Of a stretch of DNA of 64,000 nucleotides, positions 63,170-64,000 are shown piece by piece. Below the pieces are notes generated by a model. The model did no database searches. It saw nothing but the letters and a program-made list of their open reading frames with translations, and was not told where the DNA came from. This DNA comes from Halobacillus_B sp963739045 (GTDB lineage: Bacteria > Bacillota > Bacilli > Bacillales > Halobacillaceae): positions 133,793 to 197,792 of the forward strand of contig CAVTYY010000011.1 in the NCBI GenBank assembly GCA_963739045.1, read 5' to 3'. Position numbers and translations under genes: made by a program. How positions within the stretch are numbered: the first letter of the stretch is position 1; the number at the start of each line of letters is the position of its first letter.

Positions 63170-64000
63170 ATGACCGAACTGCACGCAAGCCTCAAGCATA
63201 CCGATGGTCGCCCGCGCGACGAGCAATTGCCGACTTGGCGGCTGGCAGCGGCCGGATTGTCCGCCTCCCTCATCGGCATCGGACTGGCGCGCTTTGCGTA
63301 CACTCCACTGATCCCTGCGCTGATCGCCGCAAAGTGGTTCAACGCCGCTGACGTCGTATATCTTGGCGCTGCAAATCTAGCGGGCTACCTGGCCGGTGCG
63401 CTGCTTGCACGCCGCGCAGCCGCTCGGTTGGGCGCCGTCGCATCGTTGCGTACGACTATGATGTTGGCGACGCTCGCATTCTTCGCATCGTCGACGCCGG
63501 TCTCATTTGTGTGGTTCTTCATCTGGCGGTTTCTCGCAGGCATCAGCGGTGGCGTCATCATGGTGCTCGGCGCTTCGGTTGTGCTGCCGCACACTGCCCC
63601 GACCGACGAGGACTGGTCGGCGGTGTAATATTTGCGGGCGTCGGTCTCGGCATTGCTATCTCTGGCACGCTAGTCCCGCTGTTGCTGCGCCAAGGAATGG
63701 CAGTCCTGGGTTGGGCTTGGTGTGCTGTCGGGGGTTTTGACCGCGATTAGTTGGGCGAATTGGCCGAAGGAAGTATCTGCTCCGTCGCCTTCCGCGGATC
63801 AACGTTCACGGCGCTACCGTCAGCCGTTCGCGGCGAGGACACTTTTCGTTCAATATGGTCTCACCGCCGTTGGCCTTGTCCCCACATTCTGTTCCTCGTC
63901 GACTTTGTCGCTCGGGGCCTCCACCGGGGCATCGCGGCGGGCTCGCAGTACTGGGTCCTCTATGGTCTCGGCGCCGTCGTTGGCCCAGTTCTTGCGGGGC
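63170..64000 (+). pseudogene. MFS transporter (YbfB/MFS_1-like), frameshifted, runs off the window
   Basis: MTELHASLKHTDGR is followed by hydrophobic helices typical of the YbfB-type MFS family: LIGIGLARFAYTPLIPALIA, YLGAANLAGYLAGALLARRA, WFFIWRFLAGISGGVIMVLG. After a frameshift near 63,605 the next helix reads GGVIFAGVGLGIAISGTLVP, and another near 63,725 restores a further frame towards the window end. The likely role is export or uptake of a small organic compound linked to the dehydrogenase and tautomerase. The substrate is unknown. Confidence 0.78.

Noticed and set aside
55557..64000. A genomic island or integrated element carried by the Bacillus chromosome
   Set aside because: No integrase, tRNA, direct repeat or transposase at the visible boundary; it cuts conserved genes on both sides and carries systematic frameshifts. 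A chimeric assembly explains it better.

Overview
Positions 1 to about 55,565 are a contiguous piece of a Bacillaceae chromosome (Firmicutes, low-to-moderate GC, strong GGAGG ribosome binding sites). The gene order from flgE back to prpC follows the Bacillus subtilis fla/che, codY, sucCD, rpsP-rplS, ffh-ftsY-smc, fab, recG and rpmB-prkC neighbourhoods. SpoVM and a sporulenol-synthase-type cyclase point to an endospore former. Many proteins are acidic, so a moderately halophilic genus such as Halobacillus or Virgibacillus is plausible, but that is inference. Almost all genes lie on the minus strand.

Layout of the Firmicute part, in window order (transcription mostly right to left): the proximal part of the flagellar operon (flgB-flgC-fliE-fliF-fliG-fliH-fliI-fliJ-ylxF-fliK-flgD-flagellar protein-flgE, 1-9.6 kb) with a sigma-A-type promoter; codY with hslU, hslV and xerC (10.2-13.9 kb); topA and dprA; sucCD; an flhB-like/fliK-like pair; rnhB and rbgA; lepB, rplS (with a probable L19 leader), trmD, rimM, ylqD, khpA, rpsP, ffh, ylxM, ftsY, smc, rnc (21.8-34.6 kb); acpP-fabG-fabD-plsX-fapR with a FapR operator; an S66 LD-carboxypeptidase; recG; sdaAA/sdaAB; a lineage-specific block (NCS2 purine-type permease, a 33-residue membrane peptide, a squalene-hopene/sporulenol cyclase, a YppC-like protein); fakA and an Asp23 protein; rpmB, spoVM, thiN, rpe, rsgA, prkC and the C-terminal part of prpC. 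These are mostly housekeeping functions: motility, protein targeting, translation, lipid synthesis, chromosome maintenance and Ser/Thr phospho-signalling. trmFO, normally between topA and xerC, is absent.

At about 55,557-55,571 the sequence changes abruptly. prpC breaks off in its middle and is joined directly to the middle of a FixJ-type response regulator in GC-rich DNA of proteobacterial character (Bradyrhizobium- or Burkholderia-like by gene content). From there to the end are a histidine kinase/response regulator pair (minus), a single-domain receiver, a MEDS-domain sensor protein and a large GAF/PAS histidine kinase (plus), then a LysR regulator divergent from a short-chain dehydrogenase, a tautomerase and an MFS transporter. 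Every one of these genes is broken by one or more frameshifts although its domain motifs are well conserved, whereas I saw no frameshift in the preceding 55 kb. The simplest reading is a chimeric contig: a Firmicute chromosome fused to a low-quality proteobacterial read or contig. Horizontal transfer followed by decay is less likely. I did not find a convincing novel defence or mobile system, nor any tRNA, rRNA, CRISPR array or insertion sequence.
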